NCBI GenBank assembly: GCA_964520525.1
Contig: CAZFNR010000001.1
Coordinates: 124,001-188,000, forward strand
Reading direction: 5' to 3'
DNA length: 64,000 bases
Source: JAJPXC01 sp964520525
GTDB taxonomy: Bacteria; Bacteroidota; Bacteroidia; Bacteroidales; Muribaculaceae
Part shown: positions 8,478 through 16,595 of the stretch, in pieces
How positions within the stretch are numbered: position 1 is the first letter of the stretch
How the letters are laid out: each line of letters opens with the position of its first letter
Position numbers and translations under genes: made by a program
The notes under the pieces: generated by a model
Databases searched by the model: none
The model's input: the letters and a program-made list of their open reading frames with translations, nothing else
What the model was told of the DNA's origin: nothing

Positions 8478-9304
8478 AGCAGATATTGTCAATGCTGATG
8501 TCGGTCGCCATCGTTTTTGGGGCTTCCGCCGCCGACAAGCATCCCGATGGGAACCGCGTGGTTTTGAAGCCGTCGCGAGAGTTCAATTCGATAGTAGTCA
8601 ACGGTAACGCTGTGGTTGAGTGTAAGTTCCACCCTGAGCGTTGCGGCTATGTGGTTTATTATACGGATAATAATGAAGTGCCGCGCATTAGTGTGGTCAA
8701 TTATGGCAATCAGTTGGTTATAGACGCTGATACCACTGACAACGCTATCACGAGCCGCGTCACAGTGTTGTGTCACGGTTCGCTTGAGAATGTGGTGGTC
8801 AACGATGGCGTGGTGTTGTCAAAACGTCTTCCGGCCAACAGCCAGTTTAGCCTTGTGGTCAACGGTAATGGCGCGGTTTATATAGGAAACATCGAGACGG
8901 GCGTGTTCAATGCGATCAACAACGGCTCCGGCGCGATTGGTATCAGGGCCGTGAAATCAGACGAAGTCAACATCGTCGGCAACGGTTCGGGAAAAGTGAG
9001 TGTGGCCGATATCAGAACGCCGCAATTGTCAGTGCTTAATAACGGAGAGGGGGCTATAACCCTCAACGGCAAGGCTCGCACAGCCATGTATTCCGCAAAC
9101 GGCAAGGGTGACATCTATGCGATGGGTCTGAAGTGTTTCGACCTGTCGGCTCAGGTTCAAGATGAGGGTTCGATAGGTTGCGATGTCAAAAATCGAGCCG
9201 TTGTCAACATCTTGGGCAACGGCACGGTAATGGGCCGTCGTTATCCTCGCGAAGTGCAAGGGAACGTTGAAAATTCATTTAAACTCGTTCCCAAGACAAA
9301 ATAA
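8474..9304 (+). CDS. Secreted GIN-domain (DUF2807) protein
   Basis: A 276-aa exported protein with a signal peptide (about residues 1-19, ending FGASA). The rest is a repetitive beta-solenoid rich in Asn and Gly, with repeated VVNGNG, NNGSG and GNGSG turns, as in the head-GIN/DUF2807 putative adhesin family found widely in Bacteroidota. It overlaps dusB by 4 nt and is followed 63 nt later by a second protein of the same family. The function is unknown; surface or periplasmic display is likely. Confidence 0.85.
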   Translation: MKQILSMLMSVAIVFGASAADKHPDGNRVVLKPSREFNSIVVNGNAVVECKFHPERCGYVVYYTDNNEVPRISVVNYGNQLVIDADTTDNAITSRVTVLCHGSLENVVVNDGVVLSKRLPANSQFSLVVNGNGAVYIGNIETGVFNAINNGSGAIGIRAVKSDEVNIVGNGSGKVSVADIRTPQLSVLNNGEGAITLNGKARTAMYSANGKGDIYAMGLKCFDLSAQVQDEGSIGCDVKNRAVVNILGNGTVMGRRYPREVQGNVENSFKLVPKTK

Positions 9305-9367
9305 TGCATCTAACCGATTGAATCTAAAAAGAGCCGGTGAGGTGATTAATTTAAACGAAACAAGACT

Positions 9368-10093
9368 ATGAAACAAATATATCTGTCATTGTTAATTGCG
9401 TTGGCAGGCTCCGGGATGATGTCGGGTGCGGAACAAAAGCGCTATGAGCTTGATGTCAACGACTTCATGGAGCTGAAAGTCGTCGAGGGGTTGAATGTGG
9501 ATTATAAATGCGTGCCTGACTCGGCGGGAAAGGCAGTCTTCACTACCACTCCCGACCTCGCTTCGGTGCTTATGCTCGCCAACAACAAGGGTAAGCTTGA
9601 AATGCAGATTTCCACTGACGGCATCAATTATAAGGGTTTGCCCACAATCACGGTCTACTCCAATTTCCTAACCCGCGTTGAAAACAGCGGTGACTCGACT
9701 GTGAGGGTCCTTTCGGTGTCTCCCGGGCCGCAGTTTAAGGCTAAAGTAATCGGCAATGGCCGATTAGTGGTGCGCAATATCAACGCCACGCAAGTTGATG
9801 CGAGTCTGTCGACCGGGAACGGCCAGATTGTGCTGTATGGGAAATGCCAGTCGGCTAAATACGGTCTGACGGGTACCGGCTCGATACAGGCTGATGGTCT
9901 TAAAGCGGTGTCGGTTAAATGCCGTTCGACGGGGACTGGAACTATTGGCTGCAATGTGTCGGAGACTCTGATGGTTGTCGGCATGGGTTCCGGAAAGATA
10001 TATTACACCGGTAATCCGGAGAAAATCACGAGCAGAAGCGTGGGTCTGAAAGTGATTCCGCTTGACGGAGTGGCGGAGGGCGAGTCAAAGTAA
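9368..10093 (+). CDS. Secreted GIN-domain (DUF2807) protein, second copy
   Basis: A 241-aa paralogue of the preceding gene. It has a signal peptide (residues 1-20), then a region around FMELKVVEGLNVDYKC that corresponds to the start of the DUF2807 fold, and Gly/Asn/Ser-rich beta turns (GNGRL, STGNGQ, GTGSI). Sequence divergence from its neighbour is large, so the duplication is old. The next gene (flippase) starts 4 nt after its stop codon, suggesting one operon from dusB to the flippase. Function unknown. Confidence 0.82.
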   Translation: MKQIYLSLLIALAGSGMMSGAEQKRYELDVNDFMELKVVEGLNVDYKCVPDSAGKAVFTTTPDLASVLMLANNKGKLEMQISTDGINYKGLPTITVYSNFLTRVENSGDSTVRVLSVSPGPQFKAKVIGNGRLVVRNINATQVDASLSTGNGQIVLYGKCQSAKYGLTGTGSIQADGLKAVSVKCRSTGTGTIGCNVSETLMVVGMGSGKIYYTGNPEKITSRSVGLKVIPLDGVAEGESK

Positions 10094-10097
10094 GCCG

Positions 10098-11597
10098 ATG
10101 GGGGAACAGCGCGACTTGAAGTTGCTGACGGCGCGTTCGCTCAAATGGAACTTGATAGACCGTTTGTCGACCCAACTGTTGTATGGGGTCACCGGCATAG
10201 TTTTGGCGCGGCTGTTGTCGCAGGACGATTTCGGTCTTGTGGGGGCTGTGCTTGTCTTTCAGGCATTTGCCACGTTGTTTGTAGATGGCGGATTTTCGGC
10301 AGCGTTGGTACAGCGCAAATCGCCTACGCGTCTTGACTATTCAACCATTCTTTGGTTTAATATGGGCATGGCGTTGTGCGCTTACGTCATATTATGGTTT
10401 GCCGCTCCGCTGATAGCTGATTGGTTTCAGGGCGACGAGCGGCTTGTGCCATTGTCGCGGGTGATGTTCTTGTCGGTTATTATCTCCGCGACCTCAATGG
10501 TGCAGATTTACCGTTTGGTGAAACGGATGGATGTCAAGAAAGTGGCTGTTGCCAATTCGGCCGGGCTATTAGCCGGGGCTGTAGTCGGCATCTGGCTTGC
10601 GCTGACGGGGTATGGGGCATGGGCGATTGTCTGGCAGACGCTTGTCGTGGCCGCAGTTAAATCATTGTTGGCGTGGTTCACTTCCGGTTGGTTTCCGTTG
10701 CTACGGTTCTCATGGGCAGCGTTGCGGTCGTTCTTTTCAGTCGGGGCGGGAGTGACTGTCACTTCGTTTCTCAATACTCTTTTTCAAAACATATATTCGT
10801 TTTTCATCGGTAACCGTGTGGGTCTCGGAGCATTGGGCTATTATACCCAAGCTGACAAATGGAGCAAAATGGGAGTGACGTCGCTCACACAGACTCTAAC
10901 TTCGTCGTTTCTTCCCGTGTTGTCGGCAGTGCAGGACGATGTGGAGCGTTTTTCGCGGGTGGCAGCCAAAACCAACCGGTTCACGGGGTATGTGACATTG
11001 CCGGCAATGGGCTTTCTGATTGTAATGGCCACACCGATATTTCATTTGCTTTTTGGCGAGAAATGGGATGCGTCAATCATCTTGTTTCAGTTGCTTCTTT
11101 TCCGGGGTGTATTTACCGTGCTGACATCGCTATACAACAATTATATACTTGCGCTCGGCAAGGCGAAACTCATAGTTTATATGGAGATGCTTCGCGATGG
11201 AGTGGCGCTTGCCGCCCTTATCGTGACGTTGCCGTTTATAGGTCTGTCGCGTGCAGACGATGTGGTGTATGGGATAGAAATATTGCTTTGGGGGCAGGTT
11301 GCCGCTTCGGTAATCACTTGGATTGTCACACTGATTGTGGCGGCTCCTATGTCGGGGCGGCCATACCGGCAGTACCTGACGGATTATCTGCCTTATGTAG
11401 TGGAGACTGCGGCGGTCATGGCGGTGCTGTCGGCTATCTCTATTGTGATAGAAGAGCCATTGTGGTTGCTCGTAGCTCAGGCCTGTTGCGCGGTAGCCCT
11501 TTATGTCGGGATAAATTATTTAGTGGGTTCGACCATTCAGAGGGATGCCATGGCTTATGTGTGTCGTCGCTTTAAAAGTGGAAAAACAAGCGTCTGA
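10098..11597 (+). CDS. Oligosaccharide flippase (MOP/Wzx family)
   Basis: A 499-aa polytopic inner-membrane protein with about 12-14 hydrophobic segments. Family features include the N-terminal amphipathic start before LARLLSQDDFGLVG and the FFIGNRVGLGALGYYTQADKW segment, as in Wzx-like lipopolysaccharide and exopolysaccharide exporters. It would move lipid-linked sugars across the inner membrane. No glycosyltransferases are adjacent, so its glycan is unknown. The ATG at 10098 is chosen because an earlier in-frame codon would lie inside the GIN gene. The 3' end overlaps the convergent VanZ-like gene by 26 nt. Confidence 0.88.
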   Translation: MGEQRDLKLLTARSLKWNLIDRLSTQLLYGVTGIVLARLLSQDDFGLVGAVLVFQAFATLFVDGGFSAALVQRKSPTRLDYSTILWFNMGMALCAYVILWFAAPLIADWFQGDERLVPLSRVMFLSVIISATSMVQIYRLVKRMDVKKVAVANSAGLLAGAVVGIWLALTGYGAWAIVWQTLVVAAVKSLLAWFTSGWFPLLRFSWAALRSFFSVGAGVTVTSFLNTLFQNIYSFFIGNRVGLGALGYYTQADKWSKMGVTSLTQTLTSSFLPVLSAVQDDVERFSRVAAKTNRFTGYVTLPAMGFLIVMATPIFHLLFGEKWDASIILFQLLLFRGVFTVLTSLYNNYILALGKAKLIVYMEMLRDGVALAALIVTLPFIGLSRADDVVYGIEILLWGQVAASVITWIVTLIVAAPMSGRPYRQYLTDYLPYVVETAAVMAVLSAISIVIEEPLWLLVAQACCAVALYVGINYLVGSTIQRDAMAYVCRRFKSGKTSV

Positions 11598-11982
11598 TGA
11601 GGCTGAGTGTCCGGCTTGCCACTAAAGCGCCGGCGGAGTCGGCCAAAAAGTCAAGGGAGTCGCCCCCACGGCCTATATCCATTGCCGATTGAGCGATTTC
11701 GACAGCGAGCCCGAACGCGATAGTGGTTGCCATGATAATAGATAGCCATTTGCCTGACAGCCTTGTGGGCGCGCCGTCTTTAAGCTGCCTGCGTAAGCGG
11801 TCAAAGGCAAATGATGAGTAGAACGCCCAAAACATCAAAGCGTGAACTAATTTGTCGGCGTGGGGGAATAGCATTGGGGTCCCATCAGGGAGCGGATGGG
11901 GAAATAGTGTGAGGTATATAATTGATATCGTGATCACTATTGTGAACAGATAGGAGGGCGTTTTTAGCAGAAATTTATTCAT
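11572..11982 (-). CDS. VanZ-like membrane protein
   Basis: A small (136 aa) membrane protein with four predicted helices and the VanZ-family motif HADKLVHALMFWAFY, followed by a conserved VEIAQ near the third helix and a DFLADSAGAL segment. VanZ relatives are linked to glycopeptide tolerance in Gram-positives, but the Bacteroidota proteins have no proven role. The ATG at 11982 starts directly before the first helix. A TATTTTTG -7-like box on the minus strand lies at 12014-12021. It converges on, and overlaps, the flippase gene. Confidence 0.75.
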   Translation of the reverse strand: MNKFLLKTPSYLFTIVITISIIYLTLFPHPLPDGTPMLFPHADKLVHALMFWAFYSSFAFDRLRRQLKDGAPTRLSGKWLSIIMATTIAFGLAVEIAQSAMDIGRGGDSLDFLADSAGALVASRTLSLIRRLFFHF

Positions 11983-12086
11983 GAGTACAATCGGGATGCT
12001 AAATATAATCGCGCAAAAATACGAAATCAAGTGGAAATGATTGTATGACATTCGCGTTAAATCAATATATTTGTTGCCATAAAACC

Positions 12087-12386
12087 ATGGGAAAGAAAAT
12101 GACAACAGGCGAAATCCGCGGGCTTATAGCGGCTGCGATAGTTATGGCTATCGGAGTTCTGGCTGTGGCTTGGAGCAGCGGGCGGTTTTCAGAATCGGAG
12201 CCTGATGGAGCCGGAGCAGTCGAGGTGTCAACATCAGATAGCTTGGCCTCTGACAGTGTTGAAAGGGTTACGATAGGGAAGCGGTTGGACAATCGAGACG
12301 GCGGCCGACGCAAGGTGAAGAAAAAGCCTGAGCGCAAAACTTATAAACAGCGTAGCCCGCTCGATGAGCCTGTGAATGTGGAGTAA
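12087..12386 (+). CDS. Small single-pass membrane protein, unknown
   Basis: A 99-aa protein with a short cytoplasmic start, one hydrophobic helix (about residues 11-29, rich in Ala/Val/Ile) and a charged, low-complexity tail. The tail ends in a Lys/Arg-rich stretch and PLDEPVNVE, an ending I recall in other short Bacteroidota proteins. I do not recognise a function. It is divergent from the VanZ-like gene and about 120 nt upstream of folP. The ATG at 12087 is preferred because it leaves a normal membrane-anchor N terminus. Confidence 0.55.
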   Translation: MGKKMTTGEIRGLIAAAIVMAIGVLAVAWSSGRFSESEPDGAGAVEVSTSDSLASDSVERVTIGKRLDNRDGGRRKVKKKPERKTYKQRSPLDEPVNVE

Positions 12387-12478
12387 AGCTGGCTTACGAT
12401 GTGATGGTGGCCTGTTTGTATCTTCCCTTCGTTGGGCATAAAAATGATTAAATAGTTTTTTCGCACATGAGTTATGCG

Positions 12479-12486
12479 TATATTTG
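12479..12486 (+). promoter_or_regulatory. -7 box of the folP-cdaA promoter
   Basis: TATATTTG matches TAnnTTTG exactly and lies 18 nt before the folP ATG. The -33 position holds only T-rich sequence. Confidence 0.45.
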
Positions 12487-12503
12487 CATAAATTCAACGT
12501 CAG

Positions 12504-13391
12504 ATGTCAGTAGCTGAAGTCACGATGACAAATCACGGTTTCTATCCGTTTTCGCTTAATATCCGCGGTCGGTTGGTAGAGTTTACATGTCCGGCGGTTA
12601 TGGGCATCCTTAATGTCACTCCCGATTCGTTTTATTCGGAATCGAGATGCGTTTGTGATGCGCAAATCAAAGGCCGAGTGTCGGAATTGCTTGAGTCGGG
12701 AGCGGATATGATTGACATAGGTGGGTATTCAAGTCGTCCCGGGGCGGATGATGTTTCGGTAGAGGAGGAAACCTCCCGGGTGGTCATGGGTGTGGCTTTG
12801 ACGAGGGAGATTAGCCCGGATGCGATAATTTCAGTCGACACGTTCAGAGCATCGGTAGCGCGGAAAGCCATTGAGGCCGGTGCTGACATAATCAACGATA
12901 TTTCCGGCGGAAATCTCGACTCTGATATGTTTGCTACGGTAGCGGAGTTAAAAGTCCCTTACATCTTGATGCACACCCGCGGCACGCCCCAAACCATGAG
13001 CGGTTTGACCGATTATGAAGACGTGACCGCCGACGTAATCGCCGAGTTGAGCGAAAAAGTCGATAGGCTGTCGCTAATGGGTGTCAATGATGTTATCATC
13101 GACCCCGGCTTTGGCTTTGGCAAGACGGTTGAGCAGAACTATGAGTTGCTTCGCGGCTTGTCGGCATTGCATTGCTTTCATCGCCCGCTGCTTGTCGGTG
13201 TGTCGCGCAAGTCGATGATTTACAAGCCACTCGGTCTAACTCCGGCGGAGTCGTTGAACGGCACTACCGTTATCAACACACTTTCGCTTGCGCAAGGGGC
13301 ATCGATATTGCGTGTTCATGACGCTGCTCAGGCTGTGGAAGCTGTTAAAATATTCATGATGACACAAGGGTTATGGAATCATTCGGTATAA
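12504..13391 (+). CDS. folP: Dihydropteroate synthase
   Basis: Joins 4-aminobenzoate to dihydropterin pyrophosphate in folate synthesis and is the sulfonamide target. The 295-aa TIM-barrel protein shows MGILNVTPDSFY near residue 33, the pterin-site DIGGYSSRPGA near 71, ISVDTFRASVA near 111, NDISGGN and the C-terminal RVHDAAQAVEAV. The start could instead be the ATG at 12525. Its 3' end overlaps cdaA by 19 nt, a gene order I associate with Bacteroidota. Confidence 0.96.
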   Translation: MSVAEVTMTNHGFYPFSLNIRGRLVEFTCPAVMGILNVTPDSFYSESRCVCDAQIKGRVSELLESGADMIDIGGYSSRPGADDVSVEEETSRVVMGVALTREISPDAIISVDTFRASVARKAIEAGADIINDISGGNLDSDMFATVAELKVPYILMHTRGTPQTMSGLTDYEDVTADVIAELSEKVDRLSLMGVNDVIIDPGFGFGKTVEQNYELLRGLSALHCFHRPLLVGVSRKSMIYKPLGLTPAESLNGTTVINTLSLAQGASILRVHDAAQAVEAVKIFMMTQGLWNHSV

Positions 13392-14158
13392 AAGATATAC
13401 TCGACATAGTGATAGTGGCAACGTTGCTTTACTATCTCTATCGCATAATGAAAGAGTCGGGCACGATAAACATTTTCTTCGGAGTATTGGCGTTTATAGC
13501 TGTGTGGGTTGTGACGTCGGAGATTTTGGAAATGAGGCTTATAGGGACTATTCTCGATAAATTCATGAGTATCGGTTTGTTGATTCTTGTGATTTTGTTT
13601 CAAGACCAGATAAAACGTTTCCTTGTTGAACTCGGCTCGCACCGTCGGTGGAAATTTCTGAAATCACTGTTTCACCACCATCTCCACAGCGGTGGAGAAA
13701 GCGGGGATGACCAGCGGCGATGGGTATTGCCGATAGTCTATGCTTGCATGAGCATGTCAAAAAGTAAGACAGGGGCGTTGATAGTGATAGAGCAGAATGT
13801 CCCATTGGAAGCGTATGAGAAGTCGGGCGACCGAATAGATGCCGAGATAAACCCTCGGTTAATAGAAAACATATTTTTCAAAAATTCGCCACTTCATGAC
13901 GGTGCGATGGTGGTGTCCCACGACCGCATCAAGGCTGCGGGCTGCATTCTGCCGGTGAGTCATGATACAAGTGTCCCGCGTTCGCTTGGTTTGCGCCACC
14001 GGTCGGCGCTTGGGGTCTCGCAGGCGACTGATGCCGTGGCTATCGTGGTTTCGGAGGAAACCGGCGGTATCTCCATAGCGCATCGGGGTTCGCTTAAGAC
14101 TCGCCTAACCTCTACAGAGCTTGAGCAGTATCTGTCGCAAATTTCGCTTAATCGGTAA
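13373..14158 (+). CDS. cdaA: Diadenylate cyclase CdaA
   Basis: Makes the second messenger c-di-AMP from two ATP at the inner membrane. Three N-terminal transmembrane helices (about residues 9-27, 31-50 and 61-77) are followed by the DAC (DisA_N) domain, about residues 100-255. The two catalytic motifs are intact: DGA at 176-178 and RHR at 208-210. Length (261 aa) and layout match CdaA. It overlaps folP by 19 nt, so the two are translationally coupled. No CdaR-like regulator lies next to it. Confidence 0.95.
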   Translation: MESFGIKDILDIVIVATLLYYLYRIMKESGTINIFFGVLAFIAVWVVTSEILEMRLIGTILDKFMSIGLLILVILFQDQIKRFLVELGSHRRWKFLKSLFHHHLHSGGESGDDQRRWVLPIVYACMSMSKSKTGALIVIEQNVPLEAYEKSGDRIDAEINPRLIENIFFKNSPLHDGAMVVSHDRIKAAGCILPVSHDTSVPRSLGLRHRSALGVSQATDAVAIVVSEETGGISIAHRGSLKTRLTSTELEQYLSQISLNR

Positions 14159-14202
14159 TGCCGAAAAACGATGGGATATTAGTCTTTTTGAAAGAGTTTT
14201 GG

Positions 14203-14210
14203 TAATTTTG
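14203..14210 (+). promoter_or_regulatory. -7 box of the argD-proC promoter
   Basis: TAATTTTG matches TAnnTTTG and lies 49 nt before the argD ATG. A TTTG at 14187-14190 is too close to serve as a standard -33 box. Confidence 0.4.
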
Positions 14211-14259
14211 TCGGTTGAATGAAGCCAACCGGGGAATTAACCCTGCAAAATGTTATTTT

Positions 14260-15387
14260 ATGAAACTATTTGACGTTTATCCGCTGTTTGACATTGAAAT
14301 AGTGAAGGGCCGCGGGTGTAAGACTTACGATGCTACCGGGCAGGAGTATCTTGACCTTTATGGGGGTCACGCCGTAATCTCAGTAGGGCACTCTCATCCT
14401 CATTATATCAATGCGCTTGCCGAGCAGGCCGCTAATTTAGTATTCTATTCCAATTCGGTGGTCAATACCCTGCAACAACGCTTGGCTGACAAACTTGGCA
14501 AAGCATCGGGATATGACGATTATCAGTTGTTTCTAATAAATTCCGGAGCCGAAGCCAATGAGAACGCGTTGAAACTGGCCTCGTTCCATACGGGCAAGAA
14601 ACGTGTAATCGCTTATTCAAAGGCTTTCCACGGGCGGACTTCAGCTGCTGTCGAGGCGACAGACAATCCCAAGATTGTGTCGCCGCTCAACGCTAATGAC
14701 CATGTGACGTTTCTGCCGCTCGGGGATATAGACAGCACCCGCCGCGAATTGGCCAAAGGCGATGTGGCGGCGGTTATCATCGAAGGTATTCAGGGTGTCG
14801 GTGGAATCCGTATACCGGCTGACGATTTTTTGCGCGAGCTGCGTAAGGTCACAGAGGAAGCCGGAGCCGTGTTGATTTTGGACGAAATTCAGTCGGGATA
14901 CGGTCGCTCAGGCCGCTTTTTCGCTCACCAATATTCGGGTATACGCCCTGATATTATCACCGTAGCCAAGGGTATCGCCAATGGCTATCCGATGGGTGGC
15001 GTGCTTATATCTCCGAAATTTAAACCTGTTTACGGTCAACTCGGTACGACGTTCGGAGGCAATCATTTGGGATGCGCCGCCGCCATTGCCGTGCTTGATA
15101 TATTTGAAGAAGAAAAACTTGTGGAAAACGCAGCCAAGGTCGGGGAGTATCTCATGACCGAGTTGAAGTCTATCGCGGGTATCAAGGAGGTGCGCGGTCG
15201 CGGCTTGATGATTGGTATAGAGATGGATTACCCCGTCAAAGATTTACGCTACAAGCTAATCAAGGATAAGCATATCTTCACCGGCGCGTCGGGAACGAAC
15301 GTGATACGCCTGCTCCCACCGTTGTCGCTCACGATTGATGAGGCCGCCCAGTTCATCAAATCATTTAAAGATGCAATTGCGGAATGA
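14260..15387 (+). CDS. argD: Acetylornithine aminotransferase
   Basis: Class III PLP aminotransferase (375 aa) that converts N-acetylglutamate semialdehyde, or the succinyl form used by some Bacteroidota, to the ornithine precursor in arginine synthesis. Motifs: LDLYGGHAVISVGHSHP near residue 32, NSGAEANENALK near 93, LILDEIQSGYGRSG near 208 and the PLP lysine K237 in VAKGIANGYPMGG. The ATG at 14260 gives the usual N terminus MKLFDVYPLFDI; earlier in-frame codons lie at or before the promoter box. It overlaps proC by 4 nt (ATGA). Confidence 0.93.
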   Translation: MKLFDVYPLFDIEIVKGRGCKTYDATGQEYLDLYGGHAVISVGHSHPHYINALAEQAANLVFYSNSVVNTLQQRLADKLGKASGYDDYQLFLINSGAEANENALKLASFHTGKKRVIAYSKAFHGRTSAAVEATDNPKIVSPLNANDHVTFLPLGDIDSTRRELAKGDVAAVIIEGIQGVGGIRIPADDFLRELRKVTEEAGAVLILDEIQSGYGRSGRFFAHQYSGIRPDIITVAKGIANGYPMGGVLISPKFKPVYGQLGTTFGGNHLGCAAAIAVLDIFEEEKLVENAAKVGEYLMTELKSIAGIKEVRGRGLMIGIEMDYPVKDLRYKLIKDKHIFTGASGTNVIRLLPPLSLTIDEAAQFIKSFKDAIAE

Positions 15388-16181
15388 GGAAGATTGCGAT
15401 TATAGGAGCCGGGAACATGGGTGGCGCGATAGCGCGCGGTATCCTTGGCGGGAAGTTGTGCGGTGAGTATGAAGTCAGTCTTTCTAATCCGTCGGTTGGT
15501 AAATTGGATATGGTAAAGGCTGAGTTCCCATCGGTTGTGACCACCGTCTCAAATGTTGAAGCCGCACGAGGGGCGGATATAATAGTCCTTGCGGTTAAGC
15601 CTTGGCTTGTGAAGCAAGTGGTTGATGAATTGTCGCCTTCGATTGATGTGGAGAAAGTCACAATTGTGTCGCTCGCTGCCGGAATAAGTGTCGGTGAGCT
15701 ATGTGATATGTTTGACAGCCCGCATCAGGCGGCTTATAGCGTGACGCGGGCGATGCCAAACACTGCGATAGCCGTCGGTGAGAGCATGACGTTTGTTTGC
15801 GGGGACCGGGCCGCAAAAAATAAGATTGACGAACTGAATATGATATTCGGGTCGATGGGCCGTTCGGCTGTTATCCCGGAGCGGATGATGTGTGGGGCTA
15901 TGGCTCTTTGTTCGTGTGGAATCGCCTATGCCATGCGCTATGTGCGCGCGGCCACAGAAGGGGCAGTGGAGCTGGGTCTGTATCCCGACGCTGCGAAGGA
16001 GTACATATTCCAAACAATCCGCGGAGCGGTAGCGCTGCTTGAATCGACCGGGTCAAACCCCGAGGAGGAAATTGACAAAGTCACCACGCCCGGCGGGGTG
16101 ACTATCAAGGGTCTTAACGCTATGGAGCGAAACGGGTTCACCACGGCTGTTATCGAGGGGCTTAAAGCCTCGTCGCTATAA
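15384..16181 (+). CDS. proC: Pyrroline-5-carboxylate reductase
   Basis: Last step of proline synthesis: reduces 1-pyrroline-5-carboxylate with NAD(P)H. The 265-aa protein opens with the Rossmann motif IGAGNMGGAIARG (residues 6-18). It has VLAVKPWLVKQV near residue 70, TRAMPNTAIAVGES near 119, and the C-terminal family signature TTPGGVTIKGLNAME near 236. Its start overlaps argD by 4 nt, linking arginine and proline synthesis in one transcript. Confidence 0.96.
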   Translation: MRKIAIIGAGNMGGAIARGILGGKLCGEYEVSLSNPSVGKLDMVKAEFPSVVTTVSNVEAARGADIIVLAVKPWLVKQVVDELSPSIDVEKVTIVSLAAGISVGELCDMFDSPHQAAYSVTRAMPNTAIAVGESMTFVCGDRAAKNKIDELNMIFGSMGRSAVIPERMMCGAMALCSCGIAYAMRYVRAATEGAVELGLYPDAAKEYIFQTIRGAVALLESTGSNPEEEIDKVTTPGGVTIKGLNAMERNGFTTAVIEGLKASSL

Positions 16182-16209
16182 TCCGCAAAAAAGTGGGAGG
16201 AAAAGTCAG

Positions 16210-16554
16210 ATGTCGGTCAACAAAGTGATACTTGTGGGTAATGTGGGTCGTGACCCTGAGCTGCGTTATGTCGAGAATCGTCTGGTAGCAACGATGACGA
16301 TGGCTACGACTGAGCGAGCTTATACCACCGCGTCGGGTGCGCAGATTCCTGAGCGCACGGAGTGGCACACCATAGTGATGTGGGATAAAGCAGCCGAGAC
16401 GGCTGAGAAATACATCAGAAAAGGTAGCAAGCTGTTTGTCGAGGGAAAATTGCGGACACGCGTATGGCAAGACCGCAATGCCATAAAACGTACCGTAACA
16501 GAAATTTTCGTTGAGAATTTTGACATACTGTCGCTTCATCGACAAAAGGAGTAA
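16210..16554 (+). CDS. ssb: Single-stranded DNA-binding protein, short form
   Basis: OB-fold SSB (114 aa) with the N-terminal signature VNKVILVGNVGRDPELRY and the conserved EWHTIVMWDKAAE segment. It ends with FDILSLHRQKE soon after the OB fold. The long Gly/Pro-rich linker and the acidic tip ending in Pro-Phe, which recruits partner proteins in typical SSBs, are absent. It lies 28 nt after proC. This may be a second, specialised SSB; a full-length copy would be expected elsewhere in the genome. Confidence 0.9.
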   Translation: MSVNKVILVGNVGRDPELRYVENRLVATMTMATTERAYTTASGAQIPERTEWHTIVMWDKAAETAEKYIRKGSKLFVEGKLRTRVWQDRNAIKRTVTEIFVENFDILSLHRQKE

Positions 16555-16595
16555 ATTTAAGCATTCATGAGAAAACAAAAAAAAATTGTCACATA

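Noticed and set aside
10859..11575. A 238-aa plus-strand frame inside the flippase gene
   Set aside because: Overlapping frame of a clear membrane protein gene; Cys/Gly/Arg-rich composition indicates a shadow.
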